DNA of 64,000 nt, from contig NC_085116.1 of NCBI RefSeq assembly GCF_030269925.1, positions 15,190,001 to 15,254,000 on the forward strand, in the 5' to 3' direction. Positions within the stretch are counted from its first letter, which is position 1. Every line of letters starts with the position of its first letter. The DNA comes from Bombyx mori. Taxonomy: Eukaryota > Arthropoda > Insecta > Lepidoptera > Bombycidae. Positions 32,578 to 43,381 of the stretch are shown here, one piece after another. The notes beneath the pieces are model-generated. The model ran no database searches. It saw only the letters and a program-made list of their open reading frames with translations, and was not told the DNA's origin. Both the position numbers and the translations under genes were made by a program.

Positions 32578-33735
32578 TTAGCCTAAAAAGGGCACTAAAA
32601 GGTCAGCAACCGAAGCCGAGCCTTGTGTGAAGGTTTGTAAGGATTTGTGTATAGTGCCTAACAGTTTCTAATAGTAAAAGTCTCTTAAAATAATATATTT
32701 AGGGCGCTTAGCCCTTTGCTACTGGAGAACACGTCTGCTAGGAGAACTTAGCTACAAAATGACATCTACAAATGCTGATCGGGAAAAATAGAAGCGTTTA
32801 GTTTGAACATGTCGGGAGATTAATACGATCTTAATGATACTTTCTACCTAGTCTCTGGTAGCCTACGGGGCTATTCCAGCTTCCAGCGCAGACGGGGATG
32901 ACACGGATAGGATAGGATACTCAGACCAAGGTGCCTACAGGATCCTATTAAAGATCAGATACTTGACACAGAAAGTCTTTGAGGGTCAAAATATTGAACA
33001 ATTCGTTCTGCGTGTCGACAAATCCCCGTTTATTGAATGTAAGACCACTATTTATAATGGGTAGATGATGTTCATGGTCTACTTATATAATAAGTGATCA
33101 TCCGAACGTACCAAAAAACTTGGAATTTTGTTGAATGAATGACAGATTGAGATAGCGTAATAAGAATATGTGCCACAGTGGTACCTACCAGCTCTCGCTG
33201 GCAATACCCTACCACAAGAAACTAAGATCTCAAGTAGGGAGCTAAAAATAGTAGCAGAGCTATTAGGAAGTTAACAGAACTGCTCACTCTTACCTTTTCA
33301 TATCCATGTCTTAAGTTACCGCCATATGAATATTTGTTGAACATATCAATCACTACACTGAAATTTCCAAGTACCACAAAAAACAAACCAGCTCCGACAA
33401 AGTTTCATTTGCACGCTTTGTTTCTCAGCAAATGAATTTATCAAATGCTACACTAAAAAAATATGGTATTATCAACGAACTTTAAAATTTTATCACACAA
33501 CCCTAAAAGAACTAAATTTCCCTTCGCAAACCTTGAATTTCACTTAGTAAGAAGACGACTTAACTGTTCCAAAAATATTTTTGAATAGATACATTAAAGA
33601 GTCAAATTTCCGAGATGTTTTATCTCTCGTTCTAAACATCAATTCACGGGCCAACGTTGTTGATAATAATTGGCCATATCACCCGTAAGAGAGTCTGTGA
33701 TGCGTTGCTCCCGCGCGCATTGCGGCACTCGGCCG
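32578..33735. other. Non-coding stretch
   Basis: About 1.1 kb with no supported gene. Confidence 0.4.
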
Positions 33736-33985
33736 CTTGTCACATTACGAGAATGAGTTTCAATTAATCGTCATAGAGTATTTTAGCAGACACGCTACAT
33801 TATTCGACGAGCTACGCGTGACGGTAGCCAACACAGAACACAAGATATTTGACAGATGCCTGAATCTCACTTACGACATTTTCAAGGTAAGCTGGCATAT
33901 ATATGTACAAGTTCCGAAAAACAGCCGGTCTACCGAGCAATTTCAGTCGCTCGGTGGAAGACCTTCCCTTTTTCATATACCCGCA
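33736..33985. repeat. Satellite-like repeat, related to 28545-28760
   Basis: GATATTTGACAGATGCCTGA, TTACGACATTTTCAAGGTAA, and GGTCTACCGAGCAATTTCAG are shared with 28545-28760. The open frame over it (33737-34108) ends its conserved part at a donor-like AAG|GTAAGC, but the sharing with a repeat argues against a host exon. Confidence 0.45.
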
Positions 33986-34171
33986 AATACGTGGAATCTT
34001 ACCGTTTACCACCATCATATTTCTAGATGCCAAATCAATTTCCCAGCCCACCTTCCGCTATTGGAACCCATAGACAACAAATTCGCAGACACGAGATCAG
34101 GGTCCTAATTGTATTGCATAACCTTTATCCCATTATTCAATCCGGAATATATGTCTACTTGCAGCAGAGAC

Positions 34172-34390
34172 CCCACTTCGATAAAGCGGCACGACACGAG
34201 AACCCTCTCATCGTGGCCGCCGGTAACTACATTCCCGATCCTGCGGACAGAATGGAAAGCAGTCGACGTCGCCCTAAACACGTCATCTCGGATCCTCCTG
34301 ATCCACTAACGGTGCTTTTAGGTACTTCAAGCACCGGTCACCGTTCTCGTCGAACCCGTCGCTTGCGACGAAGGGCTCGACGAGTAAATT
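34172..34390 (+). pseudogene. Jockey-like ORF2 C-terminal fragment
   Basis: The in-frame peptide starts at HFDKAARHENPLIVAAGNYI and ends in an Arg-rich tail (SRRTRRLRRRARRVN) at a TAA. It corresponds to the extreme C-terminus of the ORF2 seen in longer form at 47884-48369. No start codon or catalytic region. Confidence 0.75.
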
Positions 34391-34588
34391 AACTCTCAGA
34401 CACAGCCCACTGAGTTTCTCGCCGGATCTTCTCAGTGGGTCGCGTTTCCGATCCGGTGGTAGATTCTGCGAAGCACGACTCTTGCTAGGGTTCGTGTTAG
34501 CAACATCGTCAGGTTTGAGCCCCGTGAGCTCACCTACTAAAGTTAGGGTTACGCTGAAATAGCCGCTAGGGCTATCAGCTTAGGTAGG

Positions 34589-34665
<77 letters not shown>
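34172..34665 (+). mobile_element. Jockey-like LINE 3' end with 77-base poly-A
   Basis: Begins inside the last ~70 codons of ORF2, followed by the family 3' UTR, stem-loop and an uninterrupted run of 77 A (34589-34665). The direct repeat AGCAGAGAC/GCAGAGAC flanks it at 34163-34171 and 34666-34673. The long pure A-tail and intact frame suggest a very recent insertion. Confidence 0.92.
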
Positions 34666-34666
<1 letters not shown>

Positions 34667-34673
34667 CAGAGAC

Positions 34674-35547
34674 AGACAGGATTATGGTACCTAAATTGCG
34701 GTAGGCTTGTATAGTAGTTAGAGAGGGCTGCTGTTAATTCTCCAGTGAATCCCTTGGTTGGTCCCCTTTTAAGACACCCTCCAAAAGAGACGAGGTGACA
34801 GGACTACATCACACAGTCCAAAAATTCGAATACATGAATGGTATAATAATTTATTGTTGTTGTTGTTGTTCGGCAAATGATGGTCTAATTAGTTTGAAGA
34901 ATTAAAGGCATGCCACTTTTTGCGTTCCATATCGAGAATTAATAAAGCATCATGCACAACGTGTGGACAGCGTGAGGATATCAAGACAAACGAAGAATGA
35001 TAGCTCCACATCATAAAATATAAATATTATGAACTTATAATGCGATCAAATATGCTTAAGTTGGAGAAGCAATTGATCGTGGGACAGACGGAGGGGAGGC
35101 GCTTCGGGGGTCGAGTCCTAACACGATCTTGTAAAAGTATCGTAGAGACAACAAGAAAAACGCTACAATGATCTATTGAACTGGGGTGGGACTGAAGCAA
35201 ACGGAGGTAAATCATATACGGTCAAGATCCTCATTAGCAAGGGAACAGCAAGAAAATGCACGACGAATTGCCAAATTGTTGATTTAACTGTTTTTGCGCT
35301 GAACTATGCAGACTATAAGTGCATTGTATCAAATATATAGACAGTCTCTTTTATCAAATCTATGCCGAAACGTATTTCAACGACATCACGATGCTATCTA
35401 TTGAATAGCCGCTTATCAGAATCATTTAATTTGTTATTAAAGGGTACTTACATTTTTTTGTTTTTTTTTCTTGGTACACGCTTTTATTAGCTTAATCTAA
35501 CCAACCTGATGACCACTTTCGATTATCCAAAATGATCCATTTTTCAT
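34674..35547. other. Non-coding stretch
   Basis: A (TTG)n run lies at about 34854-34869. No supported gene. Confidence 0.4.
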
Positions 35548-35668
35548 CCGGGGACGGAACCTCCTACGAGGTTCCTGCGCCTAGAGGGCATGCAGGGTAT
35601 GTAGGACTTGACGATCTGCAAGTGTTGGGAGCAGACCGCGGGCCCAAGGAGTTTTAGGGCCCTACCGA
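35548..35668 (-). mobile_element. R1-clade LINE 3' UTR fragment, old
   Basis: CGGGGACGGAACCTCCTACG … GCAGACCGCGGGCCCAAGG matches the tails at 19697 and 26886 with several substitutions. Poly-A is gone. Confidence 0.75.
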
Positions 35669-35747
35669 AGCAAAGCAAAGCATGCCTTAACGCATTCGTG
35701 GCGCTGGCAACCGTTCAGTTCGTGCGGCATCCACTTAACAAGATTTT

Positions 35748-35996
35748 ACTGGTGGTAGGACCTCTTGTGAGTCCGCACGGGTAGGTCAACCACCCTACCT
35801 ATTTCTGAAGTGAAGCAGTAATGCGTTTCGATTTGAAGGGTGGGACAGACGTTGTAACTTTACTTGAGACCTTAGAACTTGTATCTCAAGGTGGGGGGCG
35901 CATTTACGTTGTAGATGTCTACGGGCTCCAGTGACCACTTAACAACAGGTGGGCTATGAGCTCGCTAGTCCATCTAAGCAAAAAAGCAAAAAAAAA
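35748..35996 (+). repeat. Bm1-type SINE, 5'-truncated
   Basis: From ACTGGTGGTAGGACCTCTT to CATCTAAGCAAAAAAGC. Includes the variant TTTCTGAAGTGAAGC. Confidence 0.87.
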
Positions 35997-36624
35997 TGTA
36001 CCTAATGTACCTTGCCAATTTGACGAAAATGGACCGATATTTTTTTGATGCTAACGTTAAGCTAACTTAGCGATAGATTGAGTATCGTCACAGAGTTCGG
36101 GAACTCCGGTGTTCTCTGAGTGTGTTCACCTTAGTTTTCGGGCGAGCATGAGGTTAATTTTTTTAGGTTAAAATTTCCATGTCGGAAGCTTTCAAACTAA
36201 CGACGAGTTGTGCGTTCTTTTGTAATGTTCGCTTCATACACGTCGCCATTGTTGTGAGCCGTTTGTGACGGAATTCGTATTCCATAATTACACATATATT
36301 CATACTGTTCATTTGATGAAAAAATACATAATGTAGTGAAAACCGAATATTAATCACTAAATAAATAACTGAATTCGCAATTAGAGATCCACACTTTTAA
36401 AATAAAATTCATTTGCATTTGGAATTTATTGCCATTTATGTACATACAGAATAAACAGTAGGAGGCCGCCCGGCTGTAGGTTGACATTATACCGGAATTG
36501 GAGTCCGGTAATCACATCACTTGAGTACACCAAAGTACTTTAGATCATGAACGTGTCTAAATGAGGCCTATAAAATCAAAGGCAGTTAAATCCAAGTCTG
36601 TCAAATATTCAGGTAAACTACAAA
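35997..36624. other. Non-coding stretch
   Basis: No supported gene. Confidence 0.4.
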
Positions 36625-36725
36625 AATCGGCCCTAAGCACGTCATTACGGATCCTCCCGATCCATCGAAGTACTGCTCTTGCTAGGGCCAGTGTTAGCAA
36701 CACTCCCGGTTTGAGAAGCTGAAAT
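36625..36725 (+). mobile_element. Jockey-like LINE fragment, internally deleted
   Basis: CACGTCATTACGGATCCTCC (end of ORF2) is joined directly to GTACTGCTCTTGCTAGGGCC (3' UTR), so ~190 bp between are missing. No tail. Confidence 0.6.
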
Positions 36726-37341
36726 AACTTTGTTCGGATAGCTACGATATTCTTTATTTTAAAGCAGATTTATAAAGAATGAGAATATTACTAATAATCT
36801 AAAATTTAAACGATAAAACCTATCTTATTAGTACTTAGTACAAAGTAAAAATAAAATTTTTGAACTGAATTTGTTAGAGATTTAGCTGCATTTGTTATAA
36901 CATGAAAACACTAAAACGTGTCCAACTAACTAAACAATATAGCGCCATTGTTAATCCATTTTATGACATGTAGGCGTTTAGCTGCCTTTGATTTTATAGG
37001 CCTCAAATGATCTATTTTCAAAAGATCTTGCTTATCTTCCAAACTGCAGGAATTTAATTATTGTAGGTATTTCGTCCGACAGAAATTTTAAACGTATTAA
37101 CTTAAAACTCACAAAGGCACAGATACAAACGCGCAGACAGACAAACGGATTATCCAGGCGAGTCGCGGGAGGGTTGAGGGATCAAAGGCCGCCGTCCATT
37201 TGGGAAATTTGTTTTTCCATTACTCAAATTGGGTTCTGGTTACGACGTCACTTTTGTTAGCTGTTACGTTTGTAATATTTAGGCGGGTGCGATAATTAAA
37301 CAGTAACTTCATAGTTGCATTGAAACTATGCTTTAAAAGTC
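36726..37341. other. Non-coding stretch
   Basis: No supported gene. Confidence 0.4.
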
Positions 37342-37747
37342 ACCACTTCGATAAAGCGGCACGACACGAGAACCCTCTCATCGTGGCAGCCGGGAACTAC
37401 ATTCCCGATCCTGCGGGCAGAATGGAAAGCAGTCGACGTCGCCCCAAACACGTCATTTCGGATCCTCCCGATCCACTAACGGTGCTTTTAGGTACCTCAA
37501 GCACCGGTCATCGTTCTCGGCGAACCCGTCGCTTGCGATGAAGGGCCCGACGAGTAAATTAACCCTCAGACTCGCCGGACTTCTCAGTGGGTCGCGTTTC
37601 CGATCCGGTGGTAGATTCTGCGAATCACGGCTCTTGCTAGGGTTCGTGTTAGCAACGTCGTCAGGTTTGAGCCCCGCGAGCACACCTACTAGTTAAGGTT
37701 ACGCTGAAATAGCCTCTCAAGGCTGTCAGCATAGGTAGGAAAAAAAA
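37342..37747 (+). mobile_element. Jockey-like LINE 3' end
   Basis: Starts at CCACTTCGATAAAGCGGC, almost the same truncation point as the copy at 34172. The last ORF2 codons (37347-37541) read HFDKAARHENPLIVAAGNYI … and a substitution turns a late CGA to TGA. Then come the 3' UTR (with a ~15-bp loss of the CTGAGTTT segment), the stem-loop and a short A-run. Confidence 0.87.
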
Positions 37748-38391
37748 CGTCATAGTTCGAAATTATTTACGTCTCGGTCAACAGGTGGCGTTATTCACGA
37801 AAAACGTTTATCAATTCCAGAACGTTCCATATTCATAAATCTAACCAATTATTCGTCGTTCAATCAAACCCTTTGATTCAGAGCGTCCAATATGTCAATG
37901 GACAACAAAACAGTCGGGACGTACTGAAGCAATCTGTTAAATGACATTTACCCGAGTGATTGATCACATTTTTGTGATACCAAAAGGACATTTAATATCG
38001 AACTTTTTCGGGGATGTAATAATTTATTTGGACATAAATATGTACACGTTTTTTTTTTCTGAATGTATTATATCTAAAATTGACACACACCCATTTTTTC
38101 CCTTCAAGCACAATAACCGTACAACGAATTCTTAAACTTACACAACCTACCACATGCCAACTCCTAAATGAATAGTATAAGTTCCTTTATTACTGCAGCA
38201 TGGAGTCGTGCCAAGCAGACACTATCAGTATAGTGGGAAATAAAAACAAATTGCTGTTATTGATTGTAGAAAATTTCTTCTATTTCCGCATAGCGGTGAA
38301 TGCGATCGTTCAGAACGTTGCTTGGAACCTGCGAGTTTCATCTTCTGCATTAATATAACCTTTTATCATGAAACCGTACCACCCTGGTCTT
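37748..38391. other. Non-coding stretch
   Basis: No supported gene. Confidence 0.4.
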
Positions 38392-38424
38392 CGCTGTAGT
38401 ATCTGCACGTTCTTTACCTATATA
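38392..38424 (+). repeat. 33-bp direct repeat, left copy
   Basis: Identical to 38684-38716 except one C/T difference. The pair brackets a minus-strand SINE. Its length exceeds the usual 7-20 bp SINE target-site duplication. Confidence 0.85.
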
Positions 38425-38426
38425 CC

Positions 38427-38667
38427 TTTTTTTATTGCTTATATGGGTGGACGAGCTTACAGCCCACCTGGTGTTAAGTGGTTACTGAAGCCCATAGACA
38501 TCCATAACGTAAATGCGCCACCCACCGTGAGATAAGAGTTCTAAGGTCTCAAGTTTAGTTACAACGGCTGCCCCACCCTTCAAACCGAAACGCATTACTG
38601 CTTCACGGCAGAAATAGGCAGGGTGGTGGTACCCACCCGCGCGGACTCACAAAAGGTCCTACCACCA
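38427..38667 (-). repeat. Bm1-type SINE, 5'-truncated
   Basis: T-run, then TATTGCTTATATGGGTGG and the body to GGTCCTACCACCA. It lies between two 33-bp direct repeats. Confidence 0.9.
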
Positions 38668-38683
38668 ATGATATGAATATGAT

Positions 38684-38716
38684 CGCTGTAGTATCTGCAC
38701 GTTCTTTATCTATATA
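38684..38716 (+). repeat. 33-bp direct repeat, right copy
   Basis: See the left copy at 38392-38424. A 16-bp unique segment (ATGATATGAATATGAT) separates the SINE 5' end from this repeat. Confidence 0.85.
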
Positions 38717-38750
38717 ACTCGTCGTCTTGTCTTGATTACAGGCGATACGC

Positions 38751-38860
38751 TATCGGATCCTCCCGATCCACTCTAGGAGCTTTTCAACTGTTCAAGCACC
38801 GGTCTCCGTTCTCGTCGAACGTATTGTCAAATGCGACGTGCAGCCTAGCTTTTAGACACA
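38751..38860 (+). mobile_element. Jockey-like LINE fragment
   Basis: TCGGATCCTCCCGATCCACT, TTCAAGCACCGGTCTCCGTT and CTCGTCGAACG match the end of ORF2 in the 34172 copy with substitutions. No 3' UTR or tail. Confidence 0.6.
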
Positions 38861-38861
38861 A

Positions 38862-39289
38862 AAGTCGTCGTGGCCTAAAGGATAAGACGTCCAGTGCACT
38901 CGTATTGAGCGATGCACCGGTGTTCGAGTCCCAGGTGGGTACCAATTTTTCTAATGAAATACGTACTCAACTAATGTTCACGATTGACTTCCGCGGTGAA
39001 GGAATAACATCGTGTAATAAAAATCAAACACGCTAAATTATAATTTGCGTAATTACTGGTGGTAGGACCTCTTGTGAGTCCGCGCGGGCAGGTACCATCA
39101 CCCTGCCTATTTCTGCCGCGAAGCAGTAATGCGTTTCGGTTTGAAGGGTGGGACAGCCGTTGTAACTATACTTGAAACCTTAGAACTTATATCTCAAGGT
39201 GGGGGGCGCATTTATGTTGTAGATGACTAGGGGCTCCAGTAACCACTTAACACCAGGTGGGCTGAGAGCTCGTCCACCCAAAAAAAAAC
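38862..39289 (+). repeat. Bm1-type SINE, full-length
   Basis: Head AAGTCGTCGTGGCCTAAAGG, B-box GGTGTTCGAGTCCCAG, central block, complete body and A-tail. Lies ~195 bp from an inverted copy (38427-38667). Confidence 0.93.
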
Positions 39290-39888
39290 ATTTACACCAA
39301 CTACACAGTTCGCCTTTTAGACAAGCTGATGTGCCCAGTAATCGCAACCTTGTCTCCATGGTACCAGGTGAACAACAATGTTTCTTATATCAACAGCCTT
39401 TAAATACCATTTTAAACCGGTTAGTGCTACTTATTTGCACAAAAAACCTACAAATGAACTGTAGACATCAAAATCCGTATATACAAACACGTAATGCATT
39501 AAATAAATTGTCTTAAGAGACATAACTGAAGCCGAAATGGGGGGTAATAGAGAGGGCACAAATAACATATGCGCCACTTAAGCTAATGTTCGTCGAGAAT
39601 GGGATGTGCATAGACATGAGAGATGTAATGGAGGATTGTCATTACCTAGCGTGGATATACTTGATCGACGATATCTTAAGAAGGGGAATTTAAAAATTCA
39701 AGGCGAAGGGATTTTAAAAATGCGCCGCGTAGGCGAATTCTGTCTCATAAATATAATAAAAATTTTACTATTTCTACCTTAACCATTAATTCTGGATTGC
39801 GTAAGAGCGTTACCATTACATACTTTTAAGACCATACTCATCTGTCACCGCAAAGTAATACATAATGTGCTAATTTTTGTTGTTTATA
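39290..39888. other. Non-coding stretch
   Basis: No supported gene. Confidence 0.4.
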
Positions 39889-40174
39889 TCTATACATATA
39901 AAAATTAATTGCTGTTCGTTAGTCTCGCTAAAACTCGAGAACGGCTGGACCGATTTGACTAATTTTGGTCTTGAACTATTTGTGGAAGTCCAGGGAAGGT
40001 TTAAAAGATTAGATAAATATGAAAATGCTCGGAATGAAATAAAAACAAACAATTTTGTTTTTCCTTTGATGTATCCCCCGTCGGACGGATTCCTTTTGTT
40101 TGTTTTAAGTTGATTTTATACAAAAGTCTTTTATTTATCGATTGAGGCACTACGAAGTCTGCCGGGTCAGCTAG
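39889..40174 (+). mobile_element. Non-autonomous Helitron, family H1
   Basis: Starts TCTATACATATAAAAATTAA after A and ends TGCCGGGTCAGCTAG before T. It includes the AAGGAATCCGTCCGACGGGG-type segment (reversed) that is missing from the 9425 and 17789 copies. Confidence 0.87.
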
Positions 40175-40213
40175 TTGATCTATAAAAAAAAGTTGCTTGA
40201 AATCTTTGAAAAT

Positions 40214-41075
40214 GTAACAATCGTCAAAGGTTTTAAATTGAAGATCTTATTTATGTGTAAAGAAGCAAAATTTAATTTTTATTTAATTTTTATTATTTTT
40301 TATTTTTAATAATAATTATTATATTATAATACTTTGTATTAATTGTATGTATATTTACGGAGATATGTATGTGTATATGTATGTGTACATATATGTATAT
40401 GTATTTAACTGGAATGGTACACCGCACGTAGTTCGTTTCCAAATGATTCTTGTCCACTTGATGGTTGTCTGGAAGAGATCGCTCTTAGCGATAAGACCGC
40501 CAATTGTACTTTTTTTTTGTTTTTAATGTATCGCACTGTTTATTTGTTTTTACAATAAAGAATACTCTCTCTCTCTCTCTCTCAGATCTCTCCACATCTC
40601 ATAAGGTGAGACGATGCAGGAAGCGGACTTTGGCTGTACACGGAATTAATAATCGCTCTGCATAGAAAGATGATATGTCTTAAAATGTACTTCAGAATGT
40701 TTTCTTGATAGTACCATCACTAAAGCGTCTCATAGAATACTATTAGTAATAATGGTATGTTGAAAAACACAGTTTTTCGTGTTTAAATGTAGCTAAATAA
40801 TTCTGAATGTGTCACAATCGTCAAAGGTTTTAAATTTGAGGTATCTCAAGATTAGGTAAGTTGGAAGGAGAGGATGAAGAAATCTGACTTTGGCTGTTAT
40901 TTGGCTGAGATTAAAAATTGCTCTGCATACAAAGATTATAGAATATTATGTCTTAAAATGTACTTCAGAATGTTTTCTTGATAGTACCATCATTAACGCG
41001 TCACTTAGAACCCGGTAGCAAAAAATGTATATAAAAAAACCATTTATCTAGCTTTAAATGTAACTAAATAATTCA
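40214..41075 (+). repeat. Tandem duplication of a ~260-bp unique sequence
   Basis: CAATCGTCAAAGGTTTTAAA … GACTTTGGCTGT … CTCTGCATA … AATGTACTTCAGAATGTTTT occurs twice, at 40214-40810 and 40813-41075. The first unit is longer only because a LINE tail (40256-40583) lies inside it. Confidence 0.8.
40256..40583 (+). mobile_element. LINE 3' end (RTE-like) with (CT)n end
   Basis: GGAAGAGATCGCTCTTAGCG and ATAAGACCGCCAATTGTAC, then AATAAAGAATA and a (CT)n run. This motif set is typical of a widespread arthropod LINE 3' end; the clade name is from memory. It splits the first tandem unit. Confidence 0.6.
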
Positions 41076-41584
41076 CAGCCTAGCCTGCTTTGGACGTACT
41101 TTGAATTATCAATTAGTATTACGTCTCATGACATAACGTATGCATAGTAACCCTCAGATCCTTGGTAAGCTGTTACGAGAATCAGAATGTATGTAACTAC
41201 AAGGCATTCACGGACTAAAGGCTTTATAGATCGAGCTGTTGGATATTTTTTTATTATTTTATAATAGTTTAGATGAAAACGCGAATACAATTGCCCTCTA
41301 CGACATGTGTGTTTGCAATCTCATAGTTTTTTTTTTTATAGTTATAGAGAGACAGGTAGAGGGCAACTGAAATTAATTGTTTTATCTGTGTTTTATACCT
41401 TTTTTAAATAAGACAAAGCTGAAAAATATTCGTTACTTTTATTTTACATATTATTATTTTTTCAAAGGAATTTTCTAAAGATATTCTTACATAAAATTAA
41501 TGACCTTTCTGCTCCTAAGATTGTTGATCTCCAAAATTTCGTAACTACCTGGTGGATAGTGCGTTAATCTCAGCTCAACAATAA
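41076..41584. other. Non-coding stretch
   Basis: An inverted repeat TTGCCCTCTAC/GTAGAGGGCAA lies at about 41290 and 41356. No gene. Confidence 0.45.
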
Positions 41585-41865
41585 AAGAAACAATAAAATA
41601 AATAAATAAAATAAATATTTACTAACGATCACGCCACGTTAACTGGTCCTGTGATAAGTTCGTAAAGAACTTGTGTTACAGGTACCGGATAACGGAAATA
41701 AATGTAAGATTTTTGTTATACACATACATATATTTAATATACATCCATAACCCTGGAAAAGACATTTATATTTATCATACAAATATCTTCCCTTGGCGGG
41801 ATTCGAACCCGCGACCCCCTTATGTAGTGACCATGTCACTTACCACTACACCGGACGGCCGTTGA
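41585..41865 (-). repeat. tRNA-derived SINE, non-Bm1
   Basis: On the minus strand: CGGCCGTCCGGTGTAGTGGT (A-box region), TCGCGGGTTCGAATCCCGCC (perfect B-box), then an AT-rich body with GTTATCCGGTACCTGTAACA and a tail of TATTTATTTTATTTATTTA. It resembles lepidopteran tRNA-derived SINEs. The B-box is intact. Confidence 0.78.
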
Positions 41866-42000
41866 ATAGGCAATAGATGTGTAGTGCAAAAATAAATAAA
41901 TAAAACAAATATTTTTTATATTTTTACCTTTTCATCAATTTCATTTATATTATTGAACGTCCCATAAATATTTTAAACTCTATTTGCAAAATAAGACTAG

Positions 42001-42156
42001 CAATTTCTCTCAAGCCTTGACATATTTTCTTCGCATTCAGAATCTCTATTAACTTTATCATAAACGAAGAAAATCGTAAATGCTATAACAATTAATGTGA
42101 ATACAAATCGATAATTCTCCTCCAATTGTACTATTGCCTGTGAAATCAAATTCATT
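42001..42156 (-). CDS. Possible small single-pass membrane protein
   Basis: From the ATG at 42156 the frame gives ~51 residues: a short N-terminus (MNLISQAIVQLEENYR), a hydrophobic helix FVFTLIVIAFTIFFVY, then a polar tail with DKVNRDSECEEN. The helix could span a membrane once, and the positive-outside/inside pattern is weak. The start context is AAAATGA. The frame extends 14 codons upstream of this ATG only with a TTG. No splice sites, homology or promoter support it; it could be chance. Confidence 0.25.
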
Positions 42157-42197
42157 TTAGGTAACGAACTTTTATCCTGCCCTACGTCGCGGTCCAA

Positions 42198-42640
42198 AAC
42201 TTGAACGTGGAAGCGGCTAATTCAAGCCACTCCGAACCCCTGCAAATGTATCGCCCAGGACAAATAACAAGTTTAATATCATAGATAATAAATACACTTA
42301 ATAATTAAAATTTAATATTTTTGGACTATGCAATGAAATGTCAAGAAGAGTCACGGGTCAAAACTGTCATTGATGCTTCTTCGAGTACTTACCACAGATA
42401 AATAAAGTTATCAAGCAAAAAGAATTTAATATGAATATTAATTCGATCGTTTTTTTCTGCGAAATTGTTAAAGCAAGTCATCAACTTAATCGGTGAATTA
42501 CAACTAAATCTTAACTCGGCGACTTAAGAATGAAAAAATACCCAGATAAGTGTCGTTGATTGAAGTTCAAAAGGAAATATCTTTGTCTCATACTTCTTTG
42601 GTATAGAAAATACTGATCTTATAGCTAGTCACTCTTTAAG
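42198..42640. other. Non-coding stretch
   Basis: No supported gene. Confidence 0.4.
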
Positions 42641-42885
42641 TGGTGGTAGGACCTTTTGTGAGTCCGCACGGGTAGGTTCCTCCACCCTGCCTATTTCTGC
42701 CGTGAAGCAGTAATGCCTTTCGGTTTGAAGGGTGGGGGAGCGGTTGTAACTATACTGAGACCTTAGAACATATCTCAAAATGGGTGGCGCATTTACGTTG
42801 TAGATGTCTATGGGCTCCAGTAACCACTTAACACCAGGCGGGCTGTGAGCTCGTCCACCCATCTAAGCAACAAAAAATAAAAAAT
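42641..42885 (+). repeat. Bm1-type SINE, 5'-truncated
   Basis: From TGGTGGTAGGACCTTTTGTG to CATCTAAGCAACAAAAAATA. Confidence 0.88.
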
Positions 42886-42999
42886 AAGAGTATAATATCG
42901 TGCGACACCGTCTTTATGATCCCCTATTCTTTATGATCCGCTCTTCACACTCACTCACTAGTTTTTTTTTTGTCTACCTATCTACAATTAGCCTCTAGG

Positions 43000-43165
43000 G
43001 TTTATTCTGGCTTTACCTCGACTAGTGGAAAAGCTCGCGTTGTTCAGCCTGAAAGAAGTAACACAAATCCGAGCAAGAATTCGATGAATGTACCACCGGA
43101 TCAGAATCGTAATCCATTGAGAAGATCGGGAAAAAAAATCAATCGCGTTCTCTTCCCACATGTAC
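43000..43165 (-). mobile_element. Degraded jockey-like LINE fragment
   Basis: GTACCACCGGATCAGAATCG and TTGAGAAGATCGGG resemble the reversed 3' UTR of the jockey-like family. Strongly diverged. Confidence 0.4.
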
Positions 43166-43381
43166 GTATGTCCCGTTCTCGTTAAGAGGATAATTAACAG
43201 ATTTATATAGGCAGTATCGCGAACCAATTCTCCCAGGTTACCAACATTGATCTTAGCATAGATATATTTACTTCGATACATAGGACTGTAGGTGTTATTA
43301 GTATTAATGATGTTCAAGCCTAACCGAAATAAAATATATATTAGGAAAAATTTAACGCCGTTTGTATGTAAAAATATAATT

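Noticed and set aside
33737..34108. 123-codon plus-strand frame with a donor-like AAG|GTAAGC
   Set aside because: Part of the sequence is repeated at 28545-28760 and its 3' part runs into a LINE insertion, so a host exon is unlikely.
40560..40590. CRISPR-like or regular short repeat
   Set aside because: It is a simple (CT)n microsatellite at a LINE end.
41769..41850. Functional tRNA gene (perfect B-box)
   Set aside because: The cloverleaf cannot be completed; the AT-rich body and TATTTA-type tail mark it as a SINE head.
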